This document shows, piece after piece, positions 41,101 through 50,154 of a DNA stretch of 64,000 nucleotides. The notes under the pieces were generated by a model. That model was not told the DNA's origin, did no database searches, and saw only the letters and a list, made by a program, of their open reading frames with translations. The stretch comes from Burkholderia contaminans. Lineage in GTDB: Bacteria > Pseudomonadota > Gammaproteobacteria > Burkholderiales > Burkholderiaceae. Positions within the stretch are counted from its first letter, which is position 1. Every line of letters begins with the position of its first letter. Location of the stretch: assembly GCF_029633825.1 (NCBI RefSeq), contig NZ_CP090643.1, positions 248,001 through 312,000 of the forward strand, given 5' to 3'. A program made the translations under genes and the position numbers.

Positions 41101-42299
41101 GGCGTACTCGGAAAAAGAAGTCCGCGCGCAGCTTTTGTCAGGATGGCGCTTCGGCGACTGTCGGAGATCTGGACCAAAAGCTTGTTATCCGCGAGGATCT
41201 GGAGGACCTTTGATGACGGCAGACCGTGCTTTGCAAAGATGGTGACCGGTACCACGATCCCGGACTCCGTCTCGTTGCAAGACTTTTTGAGGTGTTCGTA
41301 GTCCTCTTGTGCACAGATGGCCTTGAAGATATCGAGGACGATGGGCGGGTACGAAGACACTGATTCGGCAGGCTTCGTCGGCAACGGTTCCGGGGGCGCC
41401 TTTTCGATGGCCGCGGCGCTAGCACCCTGCTCGACATTGGCAGTCGGGTTAACAGGTGAGTCGACGGGCGTTGCCGGCGGTGCGTTTGCGGCGTCCGCCG
41501 GTTTCGGTACGGCGATTGAGGGAGCCGTTGGCTTTGCCACGAGCTGCTCGCCAAAGCTTTGGATAGTGGCTGGGGTCACGCCATCCGGTGGCGTCGTCTT
41601 CTGATACCGGCCGGTCATAGCTCGGGTTTCAAATTCCCTCGCGGTTCGATAGGCCTGGCGGACACAGGTCGTGACGGGAGATTCCCCGGTTGTTGACTCG
41701 ATTCGATGAATAGCGTCGTGGGCAAGCAAAGCAACTTCTTCAGCGAGGTTCTGCCACGTTCCAATACCCACGACGTCGGCAGCCCATGCGACAGCATTGG
41801 ACGGGCTGACTTTCAACTCCTCGAGCCGCCATTCAATGGTGAACTTGCTGGTCTGCTGGGCGCGGACCCAGTTGCAGAGTGCCGGCTGCGAGTGAAACGG
41901 GGTCCATGTCTTTCCGCCAGCACGGACGATGAGGCGGGAGTGCATGAGCGCTGGAATGCCGGCGAGCGTCGAGTAAAAGACCGCGAACCGGTACTGAGGA
42001 ACCAGGAGGCGCCGTTGCTCCGCCCCGTGCTTTCCGGTGAAGAACTGCTGGTTCCCAATCTGGAGCGCGTAATAACCGGACATCAGCGCGTATCGAAGGA
42101 GCCCGCCGGGCTCAGAGAAGCAGATTTGCTCGAGGGGGCATTCCTGGACGTAGTCCGCGACGGCATCAATCAGGGGCTGCCAATAGTTCTCGAATACCTC
42201 CGGCTTCGCCTCAGATGAACTCCGGATTCGGGTAAGAAGGCCAGTCTCTGCTTCGATCCTGCGCAGGAGGTCCGATGAGGGGCGTAGAGAAAAGTCCAT
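41097..42299 (-). CDS. TraI_2-type relaxase-like protein lacking HD ligands
   Basis: A 400-residue protein (ATG 42299; a TTG at 42347 is possible). The N-terminal half follows the MOBH relaxase domain TraI_2: YWQPLIDAVADYVQECPLEQ, SEPGGLLRYALMSGYYAL, GAEQRRLLVPQYRFAVFYST, TWTPFHSQPALCNWVRAQ. In active MOBH relaxases the segment before 'PGGLL' carries a His cluster and the segment after 'AVF.aaLlHD.GK' carries the HD pair. Here these read QICFSEPGGLL and YSTLAGIPA, with no His or Asp. A Pro/Ala linker leads to a winged-helix-like C-terminal domain (VLDIFKAICAQEDYEHLKKS). It may be an inactive relaxosome component, or a relaxase with another chemistry. Confidence 0.65.
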   Translation of the reverse strand: MDFSLRPSSDLLRRIEAETGLLTRIRSSSEAKPEVFENYWQPLIDAVADYVQECPLEQICFSEPGGLLRYALMSGYYALQIGNQQFFTGKHGAEQRRLLVPQYRFAVFYSTLAGIPALMHSRLIVRAGGKTWTPFHSQPALCNWVRAQQTSKFTIEWRLEELKVSPSNAVAWAADVVGIGTWQNLAEEVALLAHDAIHRIESTTGESPVTTCVRQAYRTAREFETRAMTGRYQKTTPPDGVTPATIQSFGEQLVAKPTAPSIAVPKPADAANAPPATPVDSPVNPTANVEQGASAAAIEKAPPEPLPTKPAESVSSYPPIVLDIFKAICAQEDYEHLKKSCNETESGIVVPVTIFAKHGLPSSKVLQILADNKLLVQISDSRRSAILTKAARGLLFPSTP

Positions 42300-42671
42300 G
42301 ACGGGATGGTATGAATCTGCCCGGCGGGACCTGACCGAAATGGCCAATGGATACGGTTAGTTTTTGTTCTTGCGGCGGCGACGTCAGTACGGTGGGAGCT
42401 CCTTGGTTGGCGGAGACTGTGAAAGTCGGTGTTTGGACGACCTTGTTTTTGCGGAGGTTTCTCATTCGTTCGTCACAGGTTTTCGGGTGGCTTCGTTTGA
42501 GCCGAGAATGGGATGGAGCGATGGGAGGGGGTTGCCGGAGGCGAACGCACCGTATCAGGGGTGCTTCGAGTGAGCGGTGCGATTGTGTGCCGAAGAATGC
42601 GGGTTTTCGGGTTCGCCGGGGAGCGGGTCCGTTCCGGGGGCGTGTTTTTTCTGTGTGAAGACATCTCTCAG

Positions 42672-42694
42672 TAACAACAACGCTGTTGTTGTTA
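42672..42694. repeat. TAACAACAAC palindrome upstream of the TraI-like gene
   Basis: TAACAACAAC, GCT, GTTGTTGTTA: perfect 10-bp arms with a 3-base spacer, 370 bp upstream of the TraI-like gene and just left of the first iteron. Candidate operator or transfer-origin element; unproven. The GC-rich stretch 42350-42660 between them shows no gene that I trust. Confidence 0.4.
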
Positions 42695-42764
42695 ACTTTC
42701 GTATACACCTATAAACCGTTTACGGATCCCGGAGCCTTATGTAGCAAGGCTTTCCGAGCGATTG

Positions 42765-43868
42765 GGTCAGGGTTTATGGGGTCATAGGTAAGGGTTAACG
42801 GGGCCTTTCGCTGAAATAGGTCATGGTCTATGGGAAAAGTCAGGGTCTATGGGAATTAATCCACAGGTTTGACTTCCGGGCGTAACGTCTTGTTGCGTAA
42901 CGAGATTTTCCGCTGTTCCAGAGGGGAGGTCGTACTTTGCGGGGGCCGAGGTCAGTGTTTATGGGGGGCGGGCAAGGCTCCCCGACGTCAAGTTCGGGGG
43001 CTCTGATTCGGCATAAATTGCTCATTGAGTGAGCGCCCACTAGCGTATAAGCCGGATTTTTGCTACTCCGCAGGTCGAATATCCCCCGAAAACCATGACT
43101 TTTCTCCCGCCCTCTGCCCCTTGGGCACCGAAAGGTCAGGATATGTGGGGGCGCAGTACCTCGTGCAGCCTTGGATACTGTCATCACCGGCATTAGACGA
43201 GATCGATAGGTCATGGTTTGTGGGCGAGCTCGCCCGGAGATCGGCTCTGGACAAGGCTGGAGGCCAGTTTTCCGGGACATTTTTAGTGTGCAGGTGGGGT
43301 TTGGGCAGCAAGCGGGCGGCGGGAATGGCCAAAGGTCATGGTTTATGGGGTGGGCGCCGTAGGAGTGGCCCATTCCCGGCTCAAAGGTCGTTGTTTACGG
43401 GGGGGAGTGCCGAATCCATGCCCACAAAACCCGACCTTTCGTTGTTGACATGCTGGAATTGGATGGCCGGTTCTCGCTTTCAAAGGTCATTGTTTGTGGG
43501 GCGTTCTGGGGAGGCAAGCCGACATTTCTGTTACGTCCGGGACGGCGTCAGTGCCCTACTTCATTGATCCTGCTCCCGCTTTCGTGAGGAAGTAAGGTCA
43601 TGGTTTATGGGGGTATGTTGTGAGCGGTTGGCCCATAGGTCATGGTTTGTGGGGGCGATCGACTGAATGAGTTGCGAGAGGTCGTTCTTTGTGGGGGCCA
43701 GTCGTGTTCTCAAGGTTCTGCTTGGGGCTGGGTTGGGCGATGCGAAAGCCTCCCCGTAAAACCTGACCTTTCAGCCCCATGGTGGAAATGAAGCTTCGTT
43801 CGTGCAAGTTTGGAAGGTCAGGGTTTGTGGGTCTGGATGTGGCCAAAAAGCCAAAGGTCAGGGTTTGG
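42765..43868. repeat. iteron array, probable origin of replication
   Basis: About 18 copies of an 18-bp motif, consensus AGGTCATGGTTTRTGGGG, lie in front of the replication gene. Direct copies begin near 42765, 42818, 42838, 42927, 42949, 43133, 43208, 43333, 43385, 43484, 43595, 43637, 43679, 43815 and 43855; inverted copies lie at 43083, 43421 and 43752. Spacing is irregular (20 to 125 bp). A DnaA-box-like TTAATCCACA occurs at about 42857. Rep_3 initiators bind such repeats to open the origin and to control copy number. The 1.6-kb stretch has no protein gene. Confidence 0.9.
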
Positions 43869-43923
43869 TTCAGCGCCTACATGACGTTTGGCTTTAGAAT
43901 CTCGGCAACGAATGGAGATCATT

Positions 43924-45111
43924 GTGTCCTCGAAGAACTCACATCCACTAGCTCCAATCCCAAGCGAACTCCGCAAGCACGTTGCTGCGATTCATACGAG
44001 CGGGCAGCTCTCTTTCCTCGAGCGGAAGATGTTCAACGTGTTCCTTGCGAACGCGTTCGATACGTTGCTAAGCCAACGGCGCCACGTGATACCGGTGAAT
44101 ATCCTGGCCGATATGATCGGGTTCAATTCGAAGAACGTTGGTGACCTGAAGGACGCGCTGACGGGCATCATGAAGAAGGTGTTGGAGTACGACCTCCTCG
44201 CTGAAACTGGCGACTGGGAAGCGGCTCCGCTACTTGCCTATGCCGCGATCAAGTCAGGTCAATGCCACTACGAATTCAGTAGTTTCCTTGCGGAAAAGCT
44301 TGCGGATCCAGAGATCTACACGACGATCAACCTTCATCTGCAAAGAAAGGTTTCGGGTGCATACGCGTTGGCTCTTTACGAGAACTGTGTTCGGTTCCGC
44401 TCGGTGGGCTCAACAGGGTGGATCTCCGTGCAGAAGTGGCGAATGCTCTTGGGCGCTGATGCCAGCACGTATGATGAGTTCAAGCACTTCAATGACCAGG
44501 TGATCAAGAAGTCCATTATCGACGTCAACAAAAATATGGACATCCAACTTACGGCGGAGTACCGCCGCGAGAACCGACGGGTCGTTGAAATCAAGTTTTT
44601 GATCGAGGAGAAGGGCGGCGGAGCTCGAGGAGGAGTGAGTAACGACGCTGAGCTTGAGCGGATCAAGTCGACAGAGGCGTTCCGAAAATTGACCGCGTTG
44701 GGTGTTGGACAGTCTCTCGCGGCCACGTGGATTCAGCAGGATCCTGAGCGTGCGTTGGCGGCTGCGAATTACACCGACAAGAAGGTGTCACAAAAGCTTA
44801 TCAAGTCGAGCCCAGCAGGTTACGTTCGGAAAGTGTTCCTTGGGGATGCTGAGATTCCTTTGCCACAAGAGAATGCCTCTCCGGCTGCGGCGGGCCACGC
44901 TGCCTCGTCCTCCGGTGATGAGGAGCGGCTCAATGAAGTTCGCGCTAAGTTGGCCGCGCTCAGCGATGCCGAAAGGGCATCTTACGTTGTGGAGTATGCG
45001 AGAGAGGGGGGAGCGGTCACCTCTTATAACCCTGATACGGGTAAATTCCGAATCCTGGCCGAGCGCACCGGGTTTACTGCTTGGTTGTCGAAAAAATTCT
45101 CGCAACGGTAA
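43924..45111 (+). CDS. Rep_3-family replication initiator
   Basis: A 395-residue initiator. GTG 43924 is preferred because GGAG lies six bases upstream; ATG 43912 is in frame but has no ribosome site. Two winged-helix domains are visible: the first from LSFLERKMFNVFLANAFDTL to AAPLLAYAAIKSGQCHYEFS, the second from KVSGAYALALYENCVRFRSV to VVEIKFLIEE. 'YALALYENCVRFR...GW.S...wR..LG' is the Rep_3 signature. The C-terminal third is a plasmid-specific extension. It follows the iteron array directly and is therefore the autonomous replication module of the plasmid. A terminator closes it at 45253. Confidence 0.9.
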   Translation: MSSKNSHPLAPIPSELRKHVAAIHTSGQLSFLERKMFNVFLANAFDTLLSQRRHVIPVNILADMIGFNSKNVGDLKDALTGIMKKVLEYDLLAETGDWEAAPLLAYAAIKSGQCHYEFSSFLAEKLADPEIYTTINLHLQRKVSGAYALALYENCVRFRSVGSTGWISVQKWRMLLGADASTYDEFKHFNDQVIKKSIIDVNKNMDIQLTAEYRRENRRVVEIKFLIEEKGGGARGGVSNDAELERIKSTEAFRKLTALGVGQSLAATWIQQDPERALAAANYTDKKVSQKLIKSSPAGYVRKVFLGDAEIPLPQENASPAAAGHAASSSGDEERLNEVRAKLAALSDAERASYVVEYAREGGAVTSYNPDTGKFRILAERTGFTAWLSKKFSQR

Positions 45112-45225
45112 GAGAAGACCTTGATGCTCGTTTTGGCCGAGCAGACCTCTGGTGACCCTAAGATTTCGCTACGCCGGCTGTCAAGCTCCAAATACAGCAA
45201 TGGTCGCCGCGCGATCGTCGGATAG

Positions 45226-45253
45226 CCAACTCTATAAGTTGGGTCGCTTTTTT
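45226..45253 (+). terminator. Rho-independent terminator after the Rep gene
   Basis: CCAACT, loop CTATA, AGTTGG (45226-45242), then GTCGC and six T residues (45248-45253). Confidence 0.75.
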
Positions 45254-45379
45254 AACACCGATTGAATCTGTTGAGGGCTGGGTAGCGCCTTACCCGCCCA
45301 GTTTCTTTTCGTCCCCTTCCGGCTCTTTCCGCCCTCCCCTGCCCTCCTCGCCTTTCCGCGCTCCCCTTGCCGTCCATAC

Positions 45380-46358
45380 TTTGTTCGAACAAACTCTTGG
45401 CCGGTCTCGAGGCCCGCCATTTCCGTGCTTCCGCGAAAACAGTGCGCTGCAATGACTGTCTCGACATCGCCCTTCGCCGAAGTTAGCTGGGGCGGTCAAA
45501 TTTGTTTGAACAAACTTGGCCAAGGATCGTCGATCAGGCAGTCGCTTCGAAGAGATCGTCGAGTGTGCTGTTTGGAATGAGAATGGCGTCCTGGGATCTT
45601 TGCTTGAACAAACTCGCCGAACGCGGGTGTTAGATCTGTCGTTGCTTACCGTTGTGAGTATTCAATTAGGTGATTGAGGCGAGCCCATGGCCGAACATCC
45701 ACTTTCGGATTTCGACTGCGTCATAAGCTCTAGAGATCTCCTGAATCGAACGAAGTTTGTTCGAGCAAACCGCGCTCGATTGATGTGACCCTTTTAATGA
45801 AGGAGGCGAGGGCGGGCGGGCGTTGCCGGATCCGTCGTGTTTCCCAATGGCAGAGGAAGGGGCTCGTGCCGTCTAGGGGCTGTTTGTTTGAACAAAGGAA
45901 GGCCCCGGCGGACACTCTCGGGGGAATTTTGCGCTCGCTTATTGGTAGGGCGGAGGGTAGATCGCACCAGGAGCCCAAGGGGACGGCGGCGGATCGGTCG
46001 CCCTCCCCCTAGGCTTCTGCCGGAGTTTGTTCAAGCAAACTCGAGCGCAAAGGCGCCTTGAACGAATCTTCCGAGGGGGCGGTTGTCAGTGGGCGGAGTA
46101 GCGGGCTGCCATGACGCCCCATTCGAGCCCGGACTGGGCACCCTTGGTGGGGATCGACGGTAGCGGGATGAAGAGTTTGTTCAAGCAAAGTCCCCTTCCG
46201 CGCCGGAGCGCGAAAAAGATCCAGATAGGCTTGCAACTCGCCGGGTTGAAACCTATTATCTTATCCAATTCGTCGAATTGGGTTTTCAACTTAGAGGTTG
46301 CGGTGGCTTCGCGCCTGGAGGCGGCGCCTAAGTTCGGCATTGAGTTTGTTCAAGCAAA
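45380..46358. repeat. eight parS-like palindromes (centromere array)
   Basis: Eight copies of a 14-bp palindrome, consensus TTTGTTCAAGCAAA (variants TTCGAAC, TTTGAAC, TTCGAGC), lie at 45380, 45501, 45599, 45756, 45883, 46026, 46178 and 46345, spaced 98 to 167 bp apart, the last one 30 bp before parA. Several are extended by AGTTTG/CAAACT. The 1.28 kb that hold them contain no gene I trust. They are the likely binding sites of the ParB encoded downstream. The closest copies to parA may also serve autoregulation. Confidence 0.85.
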
Positions 46359-46388
46359 CTTTCCCATCAGTGTTTCAGCGAGGAACGG

Positions 46389-47102
46389 ATGAGTTCTATT
46401 GATGCGAATGGCTCGGAAGCCAAAGTGATCTTTGTGACAAATCAGAAGGGGGGGAGCGGGAAGACGATGACGGCGATGAACATCGCTGCCGGCCTCGACC
46501 AACTTGGCGCCCGCGTCATGGTCATTGACATCGACCCGCAGAATACGATCGTTAGTTGGTTTAACAACGGGGACGAAATTCCGTTTCCGTACAGCAACCT
46601 CGCTGCGGCAACTGACAAAGCGCCGGCAGAGATCAAGAAGCTCATGGCGGCGTACGACTTCATCATCATCGACGGGCGCCCGCAGGTCGACGTGAGAGTG
46701 ACCCAGATGTTGATCATCTGCGATCTTGTCGTAATCCCGCTGCGTCCAAACACGATGGACTTTGGTGCAACCGAAGTGCTGATCAATCAAATCCGCAGGG
46801 TTCAGCAAGACGACCACCCGGATATCAAATTCTCGTACCTCCTGAACCAAGTGGCGGACGAGCGACGAATGCTCTACACCCTTTGCCACGACGCGATTGT
46901 GGAAAAGGGCTACCCGTTGTTCAAGACGAACATTCGTATGCGGGAGTGCTATCCCCAAGCTTTTGCAATTGGTGCTACGGCGTTCGCGAAGGTCCGATCG
47001 TTCCGGCCTGCAGCAAAGGAAGTGGCGGAGCTTACCGCTGAAGTCGTGGAACTGCTTGGTGTCGGCGATCAGTTCCGTGCGCAGAAGAAGGCAAAGGCCT
47101 GA
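46389..47102 (+). CDS. parA: plasmid partition ATPase ParA
   Basis: A 237-residue Walker-type partition ATPase without an N-terminal HTH (short, type Ib-like). The deviant Walker A is NQKGGSGKTMT (18-28); Walker A' is VIDIDPQNTIVSWF; Walker B is FIIIDGRPQVD, with Gly-Arg where most ParA have Thr/Pro; LVVIPLRPNTMDF follows. It moves plasmid copies over the nucleoid with ParB. Autoregulation by ParB at the palindromes just upstream is probable because ParA lacks its own DNA-binding head. The ATG is preceded by GAGGAACG. Confidence 0.92.
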   Translation: MSSIDANGSEAKVIFVTNQKGGSGKTMTAMNIAAGLDQLGARVMVIDIDPQNTIVSWFNNGDEIPFPYSNLAAATDKAPAEIKKLMAAYDFIIIDGRPQVDVRVTQMLIICDLVVIPLRPNTMDFGATEVLINQIRRVQQDDHPDIKFSYLLNQVADERRMLYTLCHDAIVEKGYPLFKTNIRMRECYPQAFAIGATAFAKVRSFRPAAKEVAELTAEVVELLGVGDQFRAQKKAKA

Positions 47103-47114
47103 CGAGGAGGAAAG

Positions 47115-48305
47115 ATGTCGAAAAACCCGCTTGCTGCGAAGATGAAAGAGTCAATGAACCGGAGCGCGCAGACTCCTGGGCCTGAGTCGGTGAGTGCCAT
47201 CGAGGCACCGCTTGCGCTCCGCGATCGATTCGCCAGGGCCGAGGATCTTGCAGCGTCACCGACACCGCGGCCGGCGCTGTCGGGGCGCGATGAACTCGGG
47301 CCCATCCAAATGCCGGACGATACAGAGTGGAGTGTCGAGTACCAGCGCTGGTGCATTGAAAACCGCTACACCCCGGGCGCAACGATCGAGGTGAATCTCA
47401 GTCAGATAAAGCCTTCGCCGTTCAACCCCCGGCACTTCTATTTGCCCCGACGTCTCGAAGACCTTGTAGCAAGCATCGCTGAGAACGGCCAGCAGCAGCC
47501 AATTCACGTGGTTCCCGACTATGAGAATCCGGGCCAATTCTTTCTTCACGATGGTGGGCGCCGCGAGCGAGCACTACGCACACTGCGCCACGCAAAAGCA
47601 AAGGCGATAGTTGTCGATGTGCCGGTTGGAATCCAAAGCTACAAGCTTGGTTACGAACTCAACACGCGCCGCGAGAACCAATCGCCATTCGACAATGCGG
47701 TGAAGTGGACATATCTGCTGGAAAACAAGCATTTTTCCAGCCAGAAAGAGCTTGCGGAGACCCTTGGGCAAGACGAGTCCATCGTTTCGCAGACCCTCGC
47801 GATCGGCAAGCTTCCCGAAGACGTTATGCGAGAGATGCTGGAAAACCAAGAGCGGTTTCCGGTGCGGATAGCGTACGAGGTTTCGAAGTTCTACCAAGAT
47901 GTCGACGGTGACGTAGAAACCACCCTGAGTCTTATCGAGCTAATCGTGCGGCGGGAAATGTCGGTGCGGAAAGTGGTCGAGTACCGTTCCGCGTATAAGA
48001 CTTCACGCCGCGAGGGCGGCGCAGCGGCGGCGACCCGGCGAGCCCGTCAACGGCCAGGTCCGACTCCCCCGCAATTGAATGGGCACGCAGTGCATGGGGC
48101 CTTCGCTGGTGCAGAGGGGGGGGTGACAGGGAATGCGACGTCGTCGGGTGAGGAGTTTGTCTGGCCCGGCGGGAAAATTCGGGCGGTCCTGAGTGAGCAC
48201 GTGGGAGGTCTCGTGGTCGATGTTCAGGGCGAAAGTGGTGAAGAATTGGAGGGCCTTGTTCAGGCCGTACGCCACCTTATGCAGACAATGAGCCGTCAAC
48301 GATAA
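47115..48305 (+). CDS. parB: plasmid partition protein ParB
   Basis: A 396-residue centromere-binding protein 12 bp after parA. The N-terminal tail has a possible ParA-contact segment (LALRDRFARAEDL). The ParB/Srx nuclease-like domain carries IKPSPFNPRHFYLPRRLEDL, VASIAENGQQQPIHVVPDYE and DGGRRERALR, the CTP-binding 'G.RR..A' box. The central HTH is SQKELAETLGQDESIVSQTL. A Gly/Pro-rich linker leads to a C-terminal dimer domain. It should load at the TTTGTTCAAGCAAA sites. This large ParB (nearly 400 residues) paired with a short ParA is a combination I know from Burkholderiaceae plasmids. Confidence 0.92.
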   Translation: MSKNPLAAKMKESMNRSAQTPGPESVSAIEAPLALRDRFARAEDLAASPTPRPALSGRDELGPIQMPDDTEWSVEYQRWCIENRYTPGATIEVNLSQIKPSPFNPRHFYLPRRLEDLVASIAENGQQQPIHVVPDYENPGQFFLHDGGRRERALRTLRHAKAKAIVVDVPVGIQSYKLGYELNTRRENQSPFDNAVKWTYLLENKHFSSQKELAETLGQDESIVSQTLAIGKLPEDVMREMLENQERFPVRIAYEVSKFYQDVDGDVETTLSLIELIVRREMSVRKVVEYRSAYKTSRREGGAAAATRRARQRPGPTPPQLNGHAVHGAFAGAEGGVTGNATSSGEEFVWPGGKIRAVLSEHVGGLVVDVQGESGEELEGLVQAVRHLMQTMSRQR

Positions 48306-48349
48306 GCGCCCTCAATGTTGCTCTCCAGCGGAAACTGCAGAAAACCAAA

Positions 48350-49501
48350 ATGGCACAACTGGATCTGAAATTACCGACTGACCGACGTGCATCGAGTAGC
48401 AGGTTGATCAGCATATGTCTCGGAGTCGCTGCGACGGTTACCTCGCTTTTCATCACGGCTATTGCCGGTGCGGAGCGAGGCTCGACGACCGCCGAAAAGG
48501 GAGTCTGGGTGGCAACAGGCGTCGTAATCCTTCTCGCGGCGCACTTATTGCCGGCCCTGAGCAAGGGGGCTGGCGTTGCGGTCAAGTGCGCGGTCTTGCC
48601 GATCTGGCTCGGTGCTTTGCTTGCCACAGGCTATACCCACGCAACCTTCTTTCTGAACGCGCAGGGGAGGGTGGGCGAGCAACGGGCTTTCGCGGTTGCG
48701 CAAACGAGCGCTGGGGCGTCGCTCCCGAATGTCCCCGTAACACGCAGTAGGACTCAAATTGCGACGGACGTTGCGGCTACGCGGCGCTGGTTGGCGCTCC
48801 TTGATGCCCGGCGGTGTACTACGGATTGTGGGGCCGCGAGTGCACGCCGCACTGCTCTTGCAGCTCGTCTTGAGGCGCTCAAGATTGAAGACGGGGAGGC
48901 CATCCGAGCTGAGAGGGCATTAGATGCTCGCGCGGCCGCTGTAGACCGGCACCAGAGGGCACAGGACGAGGCTCGACAAGATCCATTTGTAGCGAAATTG
49001 GCATCGGCTGTTCGGCTTGGGGCGGACCAGGTAAGCCTGGTCGTTGCCATCCTACTTGGTTGGCTCGTCGACGCGGTTGCGGTGATCTCATGGGCGTCGG
49101 TGGCGAGATCGCAGCGTCATGGCGATGCCCGGCAGTATAGCCAGGGGCGGACTCTCGACGCGGTTCCGCGCCGGGCGGTGGAACTCCCGTCGCGGCCGGA
49201 GGTGATTGTAAGAGCGGCCGCGAACGAGCCGCTGCTGTCTGGTCGCGGCGCCGCGATGGCCAGTCGAGCAGTGGACGAGATCACAGAGCCTGCTGCGGTC
49301 TCCGCCATCGATGAGTTGCAGGGTGAGGCTGCCGTGGATCTTGCTGATCTTGCTGAGGCGATTCGTGCGGGTCAGACCAAGGCGACGCTGCCGGCGATCC
49401 GCGCATTTCTCGGCTGCGCTGACGGTGCGGCGATGGCGCTTCGCCGGCGCTTGGCCGAGGAGCACCCGGATTTGTTCCGGCCGAATGCAAGAGCCGGCTG
49501 A
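48350..49501 (+). CDS. membrane protein with periplasmic-type helical domain
   Basis: A 383-residue protein located 44 bp after parB. Three to four membrane segments occur: LISICLGVAATVTSLFITAI, GVWVATGVVILLAAHLLPAL, AVLPIWLGALLATGYTHATF and, after a helical loop of about 120 residues with a Cys pair (RRCTTDC), VSLVVAILLGWLVDAVAVIS. The last 130 residues are cytoplasmic and helical. The ending, with 'IRAFLGCADGAAMALRRRLA', resembles a small DNA-binding fold. Proteins of this plan follow parAB on several Burkholderiales plasmids in my recollection, but no function is known to me. Confidence 0.55.
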   Translation: MAQLDLKLPTDRRASSSRLISICLGVAATVTSLFITAIAGAERGSTTAEKGVWVATGVVILLAAHLLPALSKGAGVAVKCAVLPIWLGALLATGYTHATFFLNAQGRVGEQRAFAVAQTSAGASLPNVPVTRSRTQIATDVAATRRWLALLDARRCTTDCGAASARRTALAARLEALKIEDGEAIRAERALDARAAAVDRHQRAQDEARQDPFVAKLASAVRLGADQVSLVVAILLGWLVDAVAVISWASVARSQRHGDARQYSQGRTLDAVPRRAVELPSRPEVIVRAAANEPLLSGRGAAMASRAVDEITEPAAVSAIDELQGEAAVDLADLAEAIRAGQTKATLPAIRAFLGCADGAAMALRRRLAEEHPDLFRPNARAG

Positions 49502-49607
49502 CGGCGGCAGTTAATATACGGACAGCTGCTTACTAACCCCAAGTACGCGCCCGGTGGGCGCGCACTTGCCGCCAAGACGTCGGGGCGAGGGTACACCAAC
49601 CTTGGTG

Positions 49608-49704
49608 CCGTGAAACAATCGCCAAAAAATAATTCTTGCAGCCGAGCCCGTCGTGGCGCCGTTTTCCGACGAAAATCGGACTTTATAGGCTGATTGTTTC
49701 ACGG
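49608..49704. repeat. 13-bp inverted repeats around a 71-bp core
   Basis: CCGTGAAACAATC (49608-49620) is repeated perfectly in inverse at 49692-49704. The core includes an imperfect hairpin (CCGTTTTCCGACGAAAATCGG region, about 49660-49681). It lies in the intergenic stretch after the membrane-protein gene. Candidate resolution site, very small mobile element, or RNA stem; no flanking duplication was seen. Confidence 0.5.
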
Positions 49705-49811
49705 GCTTGCGTAGATTATTTGGCGCCCGGAAGCCAATTTTTCGCCTGCCTCACGCCTTGGTGCGGATATTTCTAGATCTGTATTGTTTGATACGTATTT
49801 TGTAGTTTTGA

Positions 49812-49857
49812 TTTTTTTTGCGCGGAGGGGGTGAAACCTTCGCCGTCAATGTCGTAT
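49812..49857 (+). promoter_or_regulatory. conserved T8 / GGGGGTGAAAC element, copy 2
   Basis: Eight T residues (49812-49819), six bases, AGGGGGTGAAAC (49826-49837), then CTTCG, CCG and GTCGTAT. It repeats the block at 7639-7683. The AT-rich stretch 49710-49820 lies directly upstream and a strong ribosome site (AGGAGGG) directly downstream, so this is probably a promoter region. Confidence 0.4.
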
Positions 49858-49865
49858 AGGAGGGC

Positions 49866-50150
49866 ATGGACTCTCAATCGACACCTCCTTCCATTTGCAC
49901 AACCCGTAAGCGACTAGACGCCGCTCGTCGTGTCCTCTTTGTGGCTGCGGGCTATCTAGGTCTCCCCGCGAGTTGCGTCCCCGTCGCTCCAATGGCGAGA
50001 TTCGTCGATCCAGCCACCGAGATCGGTGCTGACGATGACTTTTCCGTGACCTCGCGCCACGGCAGCACTACTGAGGGAAGGGATCCGCCGACCTTCTGTT
50101 CGCCCGTTCCCTCAACTGGTCCCGATACCGGATTTGTACCTCAGTGGTGA
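49866..50150 (+). CDS. possible small protein upstream of the acyltransferase
   Basis: A 94-codon frame with an excellent ribosome site (TAGGAGGGC directly before ATG 49866), ending 4 bp before the acyltransferase start. The product begins with a polar N-terminus, then a mildly hydrophobic stretch (RVLFVAAGYLGLPASCVPVA) and a Pro/Ser/Thr-rich tail. No family recognised. The ribosome site and spacing favour a real, coupled gene; the amino-acid composition of the second half argues weakly against it. Confidence 0.35.
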   Translation: MDSQSTPPSICTTRKRLDAARRVLFVAAGYLGLPASCVPVAPMARFVDPATEIGADDDFSVTSRHGSTTEGRDPPTFCSPVPSTGPDTGFVPQW

Positions 50151-50154
50151 TCGC

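Noticed and set aside
42300..43900. Frames across the iteron region, and the iterons as a possible CRISPR array.
   Set aside because: The repeats are 18 bp, unevenly spaced and partly inverted, and no cas gene is near; they are iterons in front of a Rep_3 gene.
45113..46388. Several short frames between Rep and parA.
   Set aside because: All overlap the parS-like palindromes and have low-complexity products; none has a ribosome site.
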